This document shows positions 21,955 to 30,315 of a stretch of DNA of 64,000 bases, in pieces (the first letter of the stretch is position 1; each line of letters begins with the position of its first letter). The position numbers and the translations under genes are program-made. Under the pieces are notes generated by a model. That model was not told the origin of the DNA. It searched no databases and saw only the letters and a program-made list of their open reading frames with translations. Origin of the DNA: Mycolicibacterium flavescens (GTDB lineage: Bacteria; Actinomycetota; Actinomycetes; Mycobacteriales; Mycobacteriaceae); the NCBI RefSeq assembly GCF_001722335.1, contig NZ_MIHA01000013.1:1-64000 (forward strand), given 5' to 3'.

Positions 21955-24159
21955 ATGGGTGATATGCCGGCGCGGGGACGCCACCGGGCTTCGAAGAGAA
22001 AATCGGGCGTCAACGTACAACCCGACGGTCGGGCAGGCGCGCGTGGTCGGCACCGCGCAGCTCCGAATCCCCTTTTCAAGCCACGCACAGTGGGGCTGGG
22101 CGTGTTCGCCGGTGGCATGGCCCTCACCCTCGCTCAGTACCAGGCGCCACCGACAGTGGCCGTCCAGTTGGTCAATGCGCCCGGCGCGCTCGGGTCCGGT
22201 CAGGTGCCGCTCGCACCCGCCGACAGCGACAGTGACTCCGGTGACGGAGGTAGCACCGGCGGTAGCACCGGCGCCGGCACCAGCACCGACGGAGATGCCG
22301 GCGGCGACACCGATGGCGGCGCCGACGGCGGAAGCACCGGCGGTGACAGCACCCCCAAGACCCGGGTCGGGGCAGGCACCACCAGCGGCGGCGCGATCGG
22401 GACCACCTCCGGCGGCGACGAGGAGGAATCCGATGCCGATTCCCGACTCTCGAGCTCGGACCCGGAGAAGGCCTTCGGCCCGACAGCCATCCTGGGCGGC
22501 GTCGTCGGCGGCCTCACCGACACCGTGGGTGGCCTGACCGACGGGCTGACAGACACGGTCGGTGATGTGACCGATGGCCTGACGACTGCTGATGTCACGG
22601 GCACGCTCGGCGATGTCACCGACACCCTCGGCGATGTGACCGACACTGTCGGTGACCTGACCGGCGATGTGACAGACACAGTCGGCGATGTGACCAACAC
22701 AGTGGGCTTGACTGACACGTTGGGTGATGTGACGGACACCGTCGGTGACCTGACTGGGGACGTGACCGACACGGTCGGCGATGTCACGGACACGGTCGGT
22801 GACGTGACCGGTGATGTGACCGACGGGCTGACGACCGCTGATGTCACAGGCACTCTCGGCGATGTCACCGACACTCTCGGTGATGTGACCGACACGGTCG
22901 GCGATGTGACCGGGGACGTGACCGACACCGTTGGTGACATCACCGGTGACACAGGAACTTTGGGCACCCTCGGTGACACGTTGGGTGATGTGACGGACAC
23001 GGTCGGGGATCTGACCGGGGATGTGACCGACACGGTCGGCGATGTCACGGACACGGTCGGTGATGTGACCGGTGATGTGACCGACGGGCTGACGACCGCT
23101 GATGTCACAGGCACTCTCGGCGATGTCACCGACACGCTGGGTGATGTGACGGACACCGTCGGGGATCTCACCGGGGATGTGACCGACACGGTCGGCGATG
23201 TCACGGACACGGTCGGTGACGTGACCGGCGATGTGACGAACACCGTCGGCCTGACCGACACGCTCGGCGACACGTTGGGCGATGTCACCGACACGTTGGG
23301 TGATGTGACGGACACCGTCGGGGATCTCACCGGGGACGTGACCGACACGGTCGGCGATGTCACGGACACGGTCGGTGATGTGACCGGTGATGTGACCGAC
23401 GGGCTGACGACCGCTGATGTCACAGGCACTCTCGGCGATGTCACCGACACTCTCGGTGGTGTGACCGACACCGTCGGGGATCTCACCGGGGATGTGACCG
23501 ACACGGTCGGCGATGTCACGGACACGGTCGGTGACGTGACCGGCGATGTCACCGACACGCTCGGCGACACCCTCGGCGATGTCACGGGCACGCTCGGTGA
23601 TGTGACCGACACGGTCGGCGACCTGACCGGCGATGTGACGGACACCCTCGGCGATGTCACGGACACGGTCGGTGATGTGACCGGCGATGTCACCGACACG
23701 GTTGGCGATGTGACGAACACGGTTGGCGATGTGACCGGGGATGTGACCGACGGGCTGACGACCGTCGACGTCACGGGCACTCTCGGCGATGTCACCGACA
23801 CTTTGGGAGATGTGACCGACACGCTCGGCGACACGTTGGGCGACGTGACCGACACGCTCGGTGACGTGACGGACACCCTCGGCGATGTGACCGGCGACGT
23901 GACCGACACGCTCGGCGATGCCACCGACACGTTGGGTGACACGTTGGGAGATGTGACCGGTGACCTCGCCGGCGCAACCGATTCCACCGATGGTGGGCAG
24001 GGTGGTGACAATGCGCTCACCCGCTTCTTCCACTGGCTGGGCGGACTGGTCCAAGGCGTCATCAACTTCTTCGTCAACCTCATCCGCACCGCAGTCGAAA
24101 TCGTCACCGGACAACAGCCGTTCCGGACCGGCGGCGGCAACGGATGGTGGGAGCTGTAA
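21955..24159 (+). CDS. membrane-anchored or secreted acidic repeat protein (heptapeptide GDVTDTV/L repeats)
   Basis: The 734-residue product is not a family I recognise. A basic N-terminus with two RGRHR motifs (about residues 1-45) leads to one hydrophobic stretch (TVGLGVFAGGMALTLAQYQ), which should act as a signal anchor. Residues about 85-185 are Ser/Asp/Gly/Thr-rich linker. From there to about residue 675 runs a near-perfect array of GDVTDTV/L units, without Cys, Lys or Arg, so it is strongly acidic. A larger unit containing DGLTTADVTGTLGDVTDTL recurs five times. The last 60 residues differ: TRFFHWLGGLVQGVINFF and a following NLIRTAVEIVTG are hydrophobic or amphipathic, ending in GGGNGWWEL. 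ATG 21955 is preferred; ATG 21964 is possible, and the TTG at 21877 lies in the palindrome. The next two genes follow with spacing of three bases and a four-base overlap. Confidence 0.85.
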   Translation: MGDMPARGRHRASKRKSGVNVQPDGRAGARGRHRAAPNPLFKPRTVGLGVFAGGMALTLAQYQAPPTVAVQLVNAPGALGSGQVPLAPADSDSDSGDGGSTGGSTGAGTSTDGDAGGDTDGGADGGSTGGDSTPKTRVGAGTTSGGAIGTTSGGDEEESDADSRLSSSDPEKAFGPTAILGGVVGGLTDTVGGLTDGLTDTVGDVTDGLTTADVTGTLGDVTDTLGDVTDTVGDLTGDVTDTVGDVTNTVGLTDTLGDVTDTVGDLTGDVTDTVGDVTDTVGDVTGDVTDGLTTADVTGTLGDVTDTLGDVTDTVGDVTGDVTDTVGDITGDTGTLGTLGDTLGDVTDTVGDLTGDVTDTVGDVTDTVGDVTGDVTDGLTTADVTGTLGDVTDTLGDVTDTVGDLTGDVTDTVGDVTDTVGDVTGDVTNTVGLTDTLGDTLGDVTDTLGDVTDTVGDLTGDVTDTVGDVTDTVGDVTGDVTDGLTTADVTGTLGDVTDTLGGVTDTVGDLTGDVTDTVGDVTDTVGDVTGDVTDTLGDTLGDVTGTLGDVTDTVGDLTGDVTDTLGDVTDTVGDVTGDVTDTVGDVTNTVGDVTGDVTDGLTTVDVTGTLGDVTDTLGDVTDTLGDTLGDVTDTLGDVTDTLGDVTGDVTDTLGDATDTLGDTLGDVTGDLAGATDSTDGGQGGDNALTRFFHWLGGLVQGVINFFVNLIRTAVEIVTGQQPFRTGGGNGWWEL
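22540..23960 (+). repeat. 21-bp tandem repeat array inside the repeat-protein gene
   Basis: The DNA unit is 21 bp (consensus GGCGATGTGACCGACACG plus GTC), about 65 copies with synonymous variation, so units differ at third positions. Longer blocks of roughly 250-300 bp recur nearly unchanged, for example those that begin at the GACGGGCTGACGACC marker seen near 22828, 23088, 23398 and 23749. That pattern suggests expansion by unequal exchange. Because the unit is a multiple of three, gain or loss keeps the frame. Confidence 0.9.
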
Positions 24160-24162
24160 CCG

Positions 24163-24771
24163 ATGGGCACCGAGACCGAACACAAGAACCCGAAGCCGGG
24201 GACCCGGCGGCGGGCAGGCGGCAAGCGAGCGCGCGCCACCAAATCCAGCGTGTTGTGGCGGCGGGCTCGCGACATCGGCGCGAGCGTGCTGATCATCGTG
24301 ATCCTGTCCACCGCGATCCTGTCGTCGTTGCCCAACTCGGTGCTCAAACAGACGGCGGCGCCGGTTCTCACCCCTGTCGCCCGTGCCACCGGTCTCGACC
24401 AGAACTGGGGAATGTTCGCGCCGAACCCGCCGCGCACGTTCTCCGTGCTGGAGGTTCACGTGATCATGAGCAACGGTGAAGACCGTGTGTGGCTGATCAA
24501 AGACGACCCCTCGATGCCCGGACTCTACTGGCGCAAGATCAAGGAAGAAGTGATCAAGCACAAGGACTTCCGCGACGGCCTGGCGGCCTGGGTGGTCCGC
24601 AAGATGACCAACAAGGGCGAACGCCCGGCACGCGTGGCCATGGTCGTGAAAACCGAGACGCTGCCGTTCAAAGGTGAACCGAAACGCGCCAAGAGGGTGA
24701 TCTACGACGTGCGGATTCCGCACCCGAAGCGCAACGAGCCGCAGGTGACCGAAAAGGGAGCGCCATCGTGA
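24163..24771 (+). CDS. SdpA/DUF5819-like single-pass membrane protein
   Basis: The 202-residue protein has a basic N-terminus rich in Lys/Arg, one transmembrane helix at about residues 38-58 (DIGASVLIIVILSTAILSSL) and an external domain. The motif QNWGMFAPNPPR at about residues 80-91 is typical of DUF5819 and SdpA-like proteins (W-x-MFAP/LFAP). In Bacillus subtilis SdpA works with SdpB to mature the SdpC toxin. Here the gene lies three bases after the repeat-protein gene and overlaps the GTG of the HTTM gene by four bases, so the three are one operon. Family assignment is from motif and context; the function in this operon is not known. Confidence 0.7.
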   Translation: MGTETEHKNPKPGTRRRAGGKRARATKSSVLWRRARDIGASVLIIVILSTAILSSLPNSVLKQTAAPVLTPVARATGLDQNWGMFAPNPPRTFSVLEVHVIMSNGEDRVWLIKDDPSMPGLYWRKIKEEVIKHKDFRDGLAAWVVRKMTNKGERPARVAMVVKTETLPFKGEPKRAKRVIYDVRIPHPKRNEPQVTEKGAPS

Positions 24772-26054
24772 ACCTGAAGACAGCGGTCCGGGACCGCGCG
24801 GGCCGGGCTGTGAACGCTTGGCAGTCCTTCTGGTTCGGCAACCAGCCCGGCTACACCCTCGGCATCGTGCGAATGGTGTTCGGCCTGCTGATGATCGGCT
24901 GGACGATGCTGCTGGCATCGGATCTCAATGTCGCGTTCGGCGCCGACGGGGTGGTCCCGCGCCCGCCGTCGCGGACCTTCACGTGGGGCATCTTCCATGT
25001 CTACGCCAGTGACAGCGCCATCCTCGTCGGGTGGCTCGTCCTGCTGGTCGCCTCCATCGCGTTGACGGTCGGGTGGCACAGTCGCATTGCCGCGATCGTC
25101 GTCTTCGTCCTGATCATGTCGTTCGAAAGACGGAACCCGGTGATTTTCAACTCTGGGGACACCGTCATCCGCATCACGGCGCTCTACCTCGCGCTGGCTC
25201 CGTGCGGTGCGGGCCTGTCACTGGATCAGCGACGGCGGTCTGGTTCGTTCTTCTCCGCGCGCCAGATCCGGCCGTGGGCGTTGCGGCTCATCCAAATTCA
25301 GGTGACGATCATCTACGTCACCACGGTCATCCATAAGCTGGCGGGCGAGACTTGGCAGAACGGTACGGCGGTCGGCTATTCGCTTCGCCAGCACGACCTG
25401 CTCATCCTGCCCACACCGGAGTGGCTGTCCACCAACCTGCTCATCTCCAATGTGCTGACCTGGGGGACGCTGGCCCTCGAGTTGGCGATCGGGATCCTGG
25501 TGTGGAAGCGGTCCTGGCGGCCGTGGGTGCTGGCGGGTGGCGTGATTCTGCACCTGTCGATCAGCCTGTTTCTCGAAGTCGGCTTCTTCTCCATGTCGAT
25601 GTTCGTGCTGTACCTCGCGTTCATCCCGCCCGAACGGGCTCAAGCGCTCGCCGAGGGTGCGCAGGCACGTCTGGTACGGCTCAAGAACCGGATCCTGTCC
25701 CGTCTGCCCGGCGATGACGAGGATCTGTTCGAAGAAGAGCTTCGTCACGAGAACCGCGAACCCGACGAGGACTCGGCGCCACAGGCGCAGCGCGCGCCCC
25801 AACGTCCGCTCCGGGTGAAGCTGCCCACCGAGATCTTCGTCGACCGCGGCGGGGACCCCCGTCAGCAACGCATCATCGAGGCCGGCCGCGCCCGCAACGG
25901 GAACGGTCACACCGACATCAGCAGTCCGATCCCCGGTGGCCACCGCAACGCGGACGCACTGTCGATCGCTGTGCCCATCCCGGAAGCCGGATCCGATGCA
26001 CCGACCGGTCGTCATGCCCGCCGGAACGGCTCGTTGACCGGCCACACGAACTGA
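24768..26054 (+). CDS. HTTM-domain membrane protein (SdpB / vitamin K-dependent carboxylase-like)
   Basis: The 428-residue protein has several transmembrane segments within residues 20-300 (for example IVRMVFGLLMIGWTMLLAS, AILVGWLVLLVASIALTV, WGTLALELAIGILVW and a final segment around FFSMSMFVLYLAFIPPE). The RFRVNPVIFNSGD-like stretch here reads ERRNPVIFNSGDTVIRI, a hallmark of HTTM proteins, followed by a conserved QIQVTIIYVTTVIHKLAG. Residues 300-428 form an acidic, disordered cytoplasmic tail. HTTM covers the vitamin K-dependent gamma-carboxylase and the bacterial SdpB. I cannot tell which activity applies here. It starts with GTG 24768 and is the last gene of the cassette. Confidence 0.85.
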   Translation: MNLKTAVRDRAGRAVNAWQSFWFGNQPGYTLGIVRMVFGLLMIGWTMLLASDLNVAFGADGVVPRPPSRTFTWGIFHVYASDSAILVGWLVLLVASIALTVGWHSRIAAIVVFVLIMSFERRNPVIFNSGDTVIRITALYLALAPCGAGLSLDQRRRSGSFFSARQIRPWALRLIQIQVTIIYVTTVIHKLAGETWQNGTAVGYSLRQHDLLILPTPEWLSTNLLISNVLTWGTLALELAIGILVWKRSWRPWVLAGGVILHLSISLFLEVGFFSMSMFVLYLAFIPPERAQALAEGAQARLVRLKNRILSRLPGDDEDLFEEELRHENREPDEDSAPQAQRAPQRPLRVKLPTEIFVDRGGDPRQQRIIEAGRARNGNGHTDISSPIPGGHRNADALSIAVPIPEAGSDAPTGRHARRNGSLTGHTN

Positions 26055-26097
26055 CGCTCGGCCGCCTCGCGCCCTCCCGGCGCTAACGTAGTGGGCG

Positions 26098-27615
26098 ATG
26101 ACCCTCACACCACCGTCGAGAGCTGTCGGGATGCTGGCCGCGATCGTCGTCGCACTGGCCGGATGCGGCAGCGACACCGAGCCGCAGCCCGCGGTGCAGC
26201 CGCCGACGTCCCAGCCCGGCGTCGCACCAGCCGTCACCGAGTTCGCCGGGGCGTTGGCCCGGCGCACCACCGCGGACGCCATCTACGCGCACCTGACCCG
26301 GCTGCAGGAGATCGCCGACGAGCACGACGGTAACCGCGCGCTCGGCACCGCCGGCTACGACGCCAGCGTCGACTATGTCGCGAACACCCTGCGCGACAAG
26401 GGCTTCGATGTGCAGACGCCGGAGTTCGAAGTCCTCATCCCGTTCGCCGACGAGCCTTCGCTGTCGGTGGACGGCACCTCCCTCGAGGCCCGCCCGCTCA
26501 ACTTCACCATCGGCACCCCGCCCGACGGCGTGACCGGCCCCCTGGTGCTTGCCCGTGTCGACGATTCCCCCGGTTGCACCGCCTCGGACTACGACGGCCT
26601 GCCCGTCGACGGAGCCGTCGTCCTCGTCGACCGCGGCAAGTGCCCGTTCTCGGAGAAGGAGAAGGTCGCCGCCGGCCGCGGAGCGGTCGCCCTGATCGTC
26701 GCCAACAACGAGGAGAACGACGAGATGGGCGGAACGCTCGGTGAGCGCACCGACGTCAAGATCCCGGTCATCAGCGTCACCAAGGACACCGGCGACCGCC
26801 TGCGCGCCGAACCCGGCGAGACGACCATCAAACTCAACGCCGGTGTGCGCACCGAGAAATCCCGCAACGTCATCGCCCAGACCAGGACCGGCGACACCGA
26901 CAACGTCGTGATGGTGGGGGCGCACCTCGACAGCGTGCCGGAAGGGCCCGGGATCAACGACAATGGATCCGGCGTCGCCGCCATCCTCGAGGCGGCGCTG
27001 CAACTGGGGGCATCCCCGGACGTCAACTACGCCGTGCGGTTCGGCTTCTGGGGTGCGGAGGAGATCGGGTTGTACGGGTCCAACAACTACGTCGAGTCCC
27101 TCGACATCGAAGCGCTCAAGGACATCTCGCTGTACCTCAACTACGACATGGTCGGCTCGCCGAACCCCGGCTACTTCACCTACGACGGCAACCTCTCCCT
27201 GCCGCCCGACCGCAACGGCGTGGCGCAGCGCATCCCGGAGGGCTCCGCCGGGGTAGAGCGCACCTTGACGGCATACCTGGACTCCGCCGGAAAACCCGCG
27301 CAAGACACCACGTTCGACGGTCGCTCCGACTACGACGCCTTCACACTGGCGGGCGTCCCCGCCGGCGGCACCTTTTCCGGGGCGGAATCGGAGATGACCG
27401 AAGAGCAGGCCGAGCGCTGGGGCGGCCGCGCCGGTGAGCCGTTCGACCCCAACTATCACAAGGCATCCGATACGGTGGACACCATCGATCGCACTGCACT
27501 CGGAATCCACGGCGCCGGCGTCGCTTACGCCATCGGCATCTACGCCCAGGACCAGGGCGGCCAGAACGGCGTCCCCACCCGCGACCTGCGCACGCGCCAC
27601 CCGCTCGCGTCATGA
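26098..27615 (+). CDS. lpqL: M28-family aminopeptidase lipoprotein, LpqL-like
   Basis: The 505-residue protein has a signal peptide with lipobox VALAGC (cysteine at about residue 22), so it is anchored outside the cytoplasmic membrane. A PA domain (around residues 140-240) is nested in an M28 peptidase fold. The zinc site is complete: HLDS, the bridging Asp in GINDNGSG, the EE pair in GAEEIGLYG, the Asp of NYDMVGS and the last His in PNYHKASDT. It should release N-terminal residues from peptides. A TAACGT box lies eight bases before ATG 26098. A second M28 gene overlaps its stop. Confidence 0.94.
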   Translation: MTLTPPSRAVGMLAAIVVALAGCGSDTEPQPAVQPPTSQPGVAPAVTEFAGALARRTTADAIYAHLTRLQEIADEHDGNRALGTAGYDASVDYVANTLRDKGFDVQTPEFEVLIPFADEPSLSVDGTSLEARPLNFTIGTPPDGVTGPLVLARVDDSPGCTASDYDGLPVDGAVVLVDRGKCPFSEKEKVAAGRGAVALIVANNEENDEMGGTLGERTDVKIPVISVTKDTGDRLRAEPGETTIKLNAGVRTEKSRNVIAQTRTGDTDNVVMVGAHLDSVPEGPGINDNGSGVAAILEAALQLGASPDVNYAVRFGFWGAEEIGLYGSNNYVESLDIEALKDISLYLNYDMVGSPNPGYFTYDGNLSLPPDRNGVAQRIPEGSAGVERTLTAYLDSAGKPAQDTTFDGRSDYDAFTLAGVPAGGTFSGAESEMTEEQAERWGGRAGEPFDPNYHKASDTVDTIDRTALGIHGAGVAYAIGIYAQDQGGQNGVPTRDLRTRHPLAS

Positions 27616-29072
27616 CCAGATGGGCGGCCGTCATCGGCGTGATCGGGGTCCTGGCCGGACTCACGTCGTGCTCGTCGGAGCCGCCGCAACCGGCGGACCT
27701 GCCGCGGCACATCGCCGACCAGGTCACCGTCGACGGTATGGTCACCCACCTGCAGAAGTTTCAGGACATCGCTGACACCAACGCCGGCACCCGAGCCGAC
27801 GGCACCCGCGGTTACGATGCCTCGATCGACTACGTCGCACAGTTCCTGCGCGACAAGGGCTTCGACGTGTCCACCCCCGAGTTCGAGTTACTCGACCGCA
27901 CCGAGGGCGGCAAGCCCACCCTGCGGGTCGCCGGCCGCGACTTCCCCGTCGACCAGGCGTCGTTGCTGATCACCACACCGGCGGGCGGTCTGAACGCCGT
28001 CACGCTGCGGCCGCAGAACGCGGCAGGCTGCCGATCCGCAGACTACGGCGGCAGGTCGATGCGCAACACCATCGCGATCGTCGACGACACCGGGTGCTCG
28101 GTCGTCGACAAGCAGAACGCCGCCGTCAACCAGGGCGCCGTCGGGCTTCTCGTCGTCAGCGATCCCGGCAGCTCGGGCAGCCCGCCCGGTCTGTTCACCC
28201 CCGGTTACTACCGCGGACTGACCATCCCGGTGGCCGTCATCGGCAATGCCGCCGACGCCGCCCTCCGTCGCACCAACGCGTCGGTGCGTCTTGTCCTGGA
28301 CCAGAAACCGGTGATGCGCAAGACGCGAAACGTGCTCGCGCAGACCAAAACCGGGGACGCGCGCAACGTCGTGGTGGCCGGTGCGCACCTGGACAGCTCG
28401 CGGGGCAGCCCGGGCATCAACGACGACGGCACCGGCGTCGCCGCTCTGCTGGAGACCGCCGCGGCGCTGGGGGCCGAACCGCGCACCGCCAACGCGGTCC
28501 GCTTCGCTTTCTGGGCGTCCGAGGAGAACGGCCCCGCCGGGCCGACACGGTACGTGCAGGGGTTGTCCCGTGAAGAACTCGCCGACATCGCGCTCTATCT
28601 CGGCTTCGACATGCTCGGCTCTCCGAACGCCGGGTACTTCACCTACGACGGTGACCAGTCCGCGCAGCCCAACCCCGACATCCCGCTGCGGTCGGTGCCC
28701 GACGGTTCCGCAGGCATCGAGCGGACCCTGGCCGGTTACCTGAACACCGCAGGCGTGCGGCCGGCCGACATGCCGCTGACCCGGTTCACCGACTACTACC
28801 CGTTCCTGGCCGCCGGCGTCCCGGTCGGAGGGCTGACCGCCGGTGCGTCACAACGCAAAACCGAGATACAGGCCCGACTCTGGGGCGGCCGGGCCGGCGT
28901 GCCCTACGACCCGAACTACCGCACGGCGCGTGACCGGCTCGACGCAGTCAACCGGGATGCGCTGTCCACGCTCGGACCGGCTGCCGCCTACGCCGTGGCC
29001 GTCTACGCCCAAGCCGTCGACGGGGTCAACGGGGTTCCGGCGCGGGATCAGCGGCATCGGACCGCTCCCTAG
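27612..29072 (+). CDS. M28-family peptidase-like lipoprotein lacking one zinc ligand
   Basis: The 486-residue paralog of the preceding protein begins MTRWAAVIGVIGVLAGLTSC, a lipoprotein signal with cysteine at about residue 20. It keeps the PA domain and most of the M28 fold: HLDSSRGSPGINDDGTG, SEENGPAG and FDMLGSPN. The final zinc-ligand histidine is replaced: PNYRTARDRLD stands where the paralog has PNYHKASDT (CGC instead of CAC). Either another residue fills the site or the protein is inactive and has a binding role. It overlaps the upstream gene by four bases and its 3' end overlaps the convergent permease gene by 47 bp. Confidence 0.85.
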   Translation: MTRWAAVIGVIGVLAGLTSCSSEPPQPADLPRHIADQVTVDGMVTHLQKFQDIADTNAGTRADGTRGYDASIDYVAQFLRDKGFDVSTPEFELLDRTEGGKPTLRVAGRDFPVDQASLLITTPAGGLNAVTLRPQNAAGCRSADYGGRSMRNTIAIVDDTGCSVVDKQNAAVNQGAVGLLVVSDPGSSGSPPGLFTPGYYRGLTIPVAVIGNAADAALRRTNASVRLVLDQKPVMRKTRNVLAQTKTGDARNVVVAGAHLDSSRGSPGINDDGTGVAALLETAAALGAEPRTANAVRFAFWASEENGPAGPTRYVQGLSREELADIALYLGFDMLGSPNAGYFTYDGDQSAQPNPDIPLRSVPDGSAGIERTLAGYLNTAGVRPADMPLTRFTDYYPFLAAGVPVGGLTAGASQRKTEIQARLWGGRAGVPYDPNYRTARDRLDAVNRDALSTLGPAAAYAVAVYAQAVDGVNGVPARDQRHRTAP

Positions 29073-30315
29073 CCGACCGGAACCCCAGCAGCCGCATGCC
29101 GTGGTAGACGGCCAGCGCGGCAATCGATCCGAGCGCGATTCCCGTGAACGTCAGACTTCCTGCGTTCCAGGTGAAATCGGCGATCCCGATGATCAGCGGG
29201 ATGGCGGCGGTCATCTGGTTGACCGGCTTGGAGAAGTCCACCCGATTGGTCAGCCAGATCCGGATGCCGATCACCCCGACCAGACCGTAGAGCACCACCG
29301 TGGCACCACCGAGCACGCCGGCGGGTACCGCCGAGATGACCGCGCCGACCTTCGGGCACAGCGACAGCCCGATCGCCACCGCGGCCGCAACCCAGTACGC
29401 CGCAGTCGAATACACCCGGGTTGCGGCCATCACACCGATGTTCTCGGCGTACGTGGTGGTCGCCGACCCGCCGCCGAAGCCGGCCAGGGTGGTGGCCACG
29501 CCGTCGGCGGCCAACGCGCGTCCCATCACGGGGTCGACGTCGGTGTCGGTCATCTGCCCGACCGATTTCACGTGCCCGATGTTCTCGGCGACCAGAGCGA
29601 TCACCGCGGGCAGGAACATCGGCAGCACCGCGATCGTGAATGTCGGTGTCTGGAACTCGGGCAGGCCCAGCCACGGCGCCTCGGCGATCGCCGAGGTGTC
29701 GACGTCGCCCAGGACCAGCGCGAACAGATAGCCGACGGCCACCGCCACGAAGATCGCCAGTCGGCCGATGATGCCGCGGAAGAACGCCAGCGTCGCCACC
29801 AGCAGGACGAGCGTCACCAACCCGACCAGTGGGCCCTCCTCGAAGTTCGCCTTGGCCGCGGGCGCCAGGTTGAACCCGATCAGCGCGACGATCGCGCCGG
29901 TCACCACCGGCGGAAGCGTCACATCGATCCAGTGCGTGCCGACCAGGTGCACCACGGCGCCGATCACGATCAGCGACAGGCCGACCGCGATCAGCCCGCC
30001 CAGCGCGCTGCCGGTGCCGTGCGAGGCCACCGCCGCGGTGACCGGCGCGATCACCGAGAAACTCGACCCGAGATAGCTCGGCAGCCGGTTGCCGGTGATG
30101 AGCAGGAACAGCACGGTGCCCACCCCGGAGAACAACAGCGTCGTCGCCGGTGGGAAACCGGTGAGTACCGGCACCAGGAAGGTGGCGCCGAACATCGCCA
30201 CCACGTGCTGAGCGCCCAGGCCGATGGTGCGGCCCCAGCCGAGGCGTTCATCGGGGGCGACGACGAAATCTTCGTCGGCGCGGGCCTCCACACGCCGCCA
30301 GGTCAGATCGATCAC
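29026..30315 (-). CDS. NCS2-family nucleobase:cation symporter (uracil/xanthine permease)
   Basis: The 429-residue protein has a UraA/PbuX-like fold with 12-14 membrane segments. Typical motifs are GLGAQHVVAMFGATFLVP at the N-terminus, SYLGSSFSVIAPV, the central ALVAENIGHVKSVG and the FGGGSATTTYAENIGVM block with the substrate-binding glutamates and asparagine. The last segments include VVLYGLVGVIGIRIW. It should import uracil or a purine with protons. Its start overlaps the APC permease stop (ATGA). It is last in a minus-strand operon of four genes from 32126. Confidence 0.92.
   Translation of the reverse strand: MIDLTWRRVEARADEDFVVAPDERLGWGRTIGLGAQHVVAMFGATFLVPVLTGFPPATTLLFSGVGTVLFLLITGNRLPSYLGSSFSVIAPVTAAVASHGTGSALGGLIAVGLSLIVIGAVVHLVGTHWIDVTLPPVVTGAIVALIGFNLAPAAKANFEEGPLVGLVTLVLLVATLAFFRGIIGRLAIFVAVAVGYLFALVLGDVDTSAIAEAPWLGLPEFQTPTFTIAVLPMFLPAVIALVAENIGHVKSVGQMTDTDVDPVMGRALAADGVATTLAGFGGGSATTTYAENIGVMAATRVYSTAAYWVAAAVAIGLSLCPKVGAVISAVPAGVLGGATVVLYGLVGVIGIRIWLTNRVDFSKPVNQMTAAIPLIIGIADFTWNAGSLTFTGIALGSIAALAVYHGMRLLGFRSARERSDAADPAPEPR

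Noticed and set aside
22540..23960. Repeat array as a CRISPR
   Set aside because: Units are contiguous without unique spacers, the period is 21 bp and in frame, and no cas gene is near.
21817..24918. Minus-strand open frame of 1033 codons, and another of 745 codons at 22200-24437, opposite the repeat gene
   Set aside because: The 21-bp repeat has no stop in several frames, so long antisense frames follow automatically. They have no ribosome site, and outside the array they read antisense to the SdpA-like gene.
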